Below are positions 5,639-7,182 of a DNA stretch of 7,182 bases, piece by piece. Position 1 is the stretch's first letter, and the number at the start of each line of letters is the position of its first letter. This DNA is from Candidatus Nitrotoga sp. CP45 (GTDB lineage Bacteria > Bacteroidota > Bacteroidia > Flavobacteriales > Flavobacteriaceae). The notes beneath the pieces were generated by a model. The model made no database searches and was not told where the DNA came from. It saw nothing but the letters and a program-made list of their open reading frames with translations. The position numbers and the translations under genes are program-made. Location of the stretch: assembly GCA_943329165.2 (NCBI GenBank), contig CALQCV020000094.1:1-7182 (forward strand), in the 5' to 3' direction.

Positions 5639-6724
5639 ATGCTGAAAATAATTGACAAATACATTCTCAAACGGTATTTAGGAACATTCGCCGTAATGTT
5701 GCTCATGTTTATTCCTATTGGGATAGTTATTGATGTTTCGGAAAAAGTTAATAAAATGATTGAGAATCAGGTTGCTTTCTCAGCTATTGCCGAATATTAT
5801 CTTGACTTCACCATTTATTTTGCCAATCTTTTATTCCCGATATTTTTATTTCTTTCGGTAATTTGGTTTACCTCAAAGCTTGCCAATAATACCGAGATTA
5901 TTGCTATTTTAAGTTCGGGTATTTCTTTCTCAAGATTTCTGCGGCCGTATATTATAGGAGCAACGATTGTATCGATTTTTGCTTTGGTTATGACGATTTA
6001 TTTAGTTCCTAGTGCCAGTTCAGGATTTAAAAGCTTTAGATATATCTATCTCACTAATGATGGAGTTAGTGATATGCGAGATGATACTGATGTGTTTCGT
6101 CAAATCAGTAAAGATGAATATATTTTTGTGAGTAACTTTAATCAAATTTCCAAAATGGCTTTTAATTTTTCGATGGAGAAATTTGAAGGAGACAAGTTAA
6201 AATATAAATTAGTAGCAAGTAGGATTAAATGGAATCCAAAAGCAAAAAATTACACATTATATAATTACACCAAAAGGAAAGTTGGGCAGTTTGGTGATAT
6301 CATCGAATCAGGTGAAGTCAAAGACACTATTTTTAAATTTGATTTGGAAGATTTAACGCCGGTGGTTTACATTGCGGAAACCTTGCCATTAAACGAGCTT
6401 ACTAAATTTATTGATAAAGAAAAAGCGCGTGGTTCTTCCAATATTAATGTGTATTTGGTAGTACTTTATAAAAAATACAGTATCCCTGTTTCTGCTTTTA
6501 TTTTAACAATTATTGCTGTTGCGGTTTCGTCTATGAAGCGTCGTGGCGGAATGGGAACCAACTTAGCTTTAGGAATTATTCTGGCCTTTGCTTTTGTCTT
6601 TTTGGATAAATTTTTTGGAGTTTTAGCCGAAAAATCGGCAGCACCACCATTGCTAGCTGTTTGGACACCAAATATTGTTTTTGGGCTATTAGCTATTTAT
6701 CTTTTACGAAATGCAAAACGATAA
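5639..6724 (+). CDS. LptF/LptG (YjgP/YjgQ) family permease, LPS export
   Basis: A 361-residue inner-membrane protein of the LptF/LptG family, the permease half of the LptB2FG transporter that extracts lipopolysaccharide from the inner membrane and passes it to the Lpt bridge. Topology is typical: an N-terminal amphipathic start (IIDKYILKRYLG), predicted membrane segments at about 14-32, 60-79 and 103-123, a periplasmic domain at about 125-265, then segments at about 278-297, 308-328 and 338-357. The cytoplasmic coupling helix EIIAILSSGISFSRFLRP (86-103) has the conserved Glu and Ser-Gly that contact LptB. SIPVSAFIL and KRRGG (about 281-304) match the family's fourth segment. Length fits the family (about 350-370). 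Whether it is LptF or LptG cannot be settled without the partner, which is not in the window. It follows tgt by 72 bp and overlaps the next gene by 14 bp. Confidence 0.88.
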   Translation: MLKIIDKYILKRYLGTFAVMLLMFIPIGIVIDVSEKVNKMIENQVAFSAIAEYYLDFTIYFANLLFPIFLFLSVIWFTSKLANNTEIIAILSSGISFSRFLRPYIIGATIVSIFALVMTIYLVPSASSGFKSFRYIYLTNDGVSDMRDDTDVFRQISKDEYIFVSNFNQISKMAFNFSMEKFEGDKLKYKLVASRIKWNPKAKNYTLYNYTKRKVGQFGDIIESGEVKDTIFKFDLEDLTPVVYIAETLPLNELTKFIDKEKARGSSNINVYLVVLYKKYSIPVSAFILTIIAVAVSSMKRRGGMGTNLALGIILAFAFVFLDKFFGVLAEKSAAPPLLAVWTPNIVFGLLAIYLLRNAKR

Positions 6725-7182
6725 CCTAAAAAGTTATTTACACCTCCATTTAATAGTTTTCATTTGGGGATTCACCGCTATTTTAGGTGCGCTGATTTCA
6801 CTCAATGCTTTGTCTTTAGTCTGGTTCCGAATGCTATTCGCCGTTGGATTTATTGCTATTTACATTGGTTTAAAAAAGTTGTCATTACGAGTTTCTAAAA
6901 AAGCGTTATGGCAGTTTTTGCTATTAGGATTAATCATTGCCCTGCATTGGTTTACTTTTTTTCATGCAATCAAAATTTCCAATATTTCGATAACGCTTGC
7001 CTGTCTATCTACTGGAGCTTTTTTTACTTCGTTATTGGAACCAATTCTGTATGAAAAAAAAATTGTTTGGTATGAAGTGTTCTTCGGATTATTGGTGTTT
7101 TTTGGACTTTACATTATTTTCGATGTAGAAAAAAACTACTTCTGGGGAATATTGACTGCTTTAGCATCCGCTTTTTTATCCG
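6711..7182 (+). CDS. EamA/DMT-family transporter, N-terminal part (cut by window end)
   Basis: An open frame of 157 codons running off the window; about half of a DMT-superfamily protein (usually near 290-300 residues). The start ATG at 6711 overlaps the last 14 bases of the permease gene in another frame, suggesting translational coupling. Hydrophobic segments are visible at about 11-31, 36-54, 66-86, 92-112, 119-137 and from 143. The first segment has FIWGFTAILG, the second begins LVWFRMLF, and the fourth ends SLLEPILYE; these are typical EamA-domain positions (Trp-Gly in segment 1, Arg in segment 2, Glu-Pro at the end of segment 4). The family exports amino acids, purines or other small metabolites across the inner membrane; the substrate cannot be predicted here. 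No frameshift is seen within the visible part. Confidence 0.85.
   Translation, partial: MQNDNLKSYLHLHLIVFIWGFTAILGALISLNALSLVWFRMLFAVGFIAIYIGLKKLSLRVSKKALWQFLLLGLIIALHWFTFFHAIKISNISITLACLSTGAFFTSLLEPILYEKKIVWYEVFFGLLVFFGLYIIFDVEKNYFWGILTALASAFLS

Overview
The window looks like chromosomal DNA from a member of the Bacteroidota, most likely Flavobacteriaceae (Flavobacterium-like). The reasons are the low GC content, A-rich translation starts without clear Shine-Dalgarno sequences, matches to the Bacteroidetes promoter -7 element TAnnTTTG, a type IX secretion (T9SS) sorting tail, an FKBP-like lipoprotein with Asp-rich repeats of a flavobacterial kind, a transketolase encoded as two genes, and the order tgt - LptF/G-family permease - EamA transporter. 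The genes are essentially housekeeping or ordinary accessory genes. I see no mobile element, CRISPR array, tRNA, rRNA or defence system.

Layout. Bases 1-121 hold the 3' end of a secreted protein with a T9SS type A tail, closed by a strong terminator (141-174) that also serves the convergent Hsp15-like S4 RNA-binding protein (205-588, minus). Diverging from that gene is an FKBP-like lipoprotein with a C-terminal calcium-loop region (668-1753, plus). A bidirectional terminator (1754-1787) separates it from the transketolase pair, transcribed on the minus strand from a good promoter: N-terminal half 3636-2791, then C-terminal half 2759-1806. Diverging again is a stand-alone receiver-domain response regulator (3827-4222). 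A 213-bp intergenic stretch follows, with a perfect palindrome, a heptamer tandem repeat and a TATCTTTG promoter element. It leads into an apparent operon: tRNA-guanine transglycosylase (4436-5566), LptF/LptG-family permease (5639-6724), and an EamA/DMT transporter (from 6711, cut by the window end).

How the genes relate. The two transketolase halves should form one pentose-phosphate enzyme: the first carries most of the thiamine-diphosphate contacts and the second carries the catalytic glutamate. Tgt makes the preQ1 modification of tRNA. The permease belongs to the lipopolysaccharide export machine. The EamA protein is an inner-membrane transporter of unknown substrate. The operon appears to be a matter of shared transcription, not a shared pathway.

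The points most worth a second look are: the Tgt lacks the three cysteines of the canonical zinc site while keeping the histidine and all catalytic residues; an 8-bp tandem repeat that can also form a 13-bp hairpin abuts the permease start codon; the tgt promoter carries a run of heptamer repeats where a -33 element would lie; and the response regulator has an altered Lys-Pro and switch region. No clearly undescribed system is visible.
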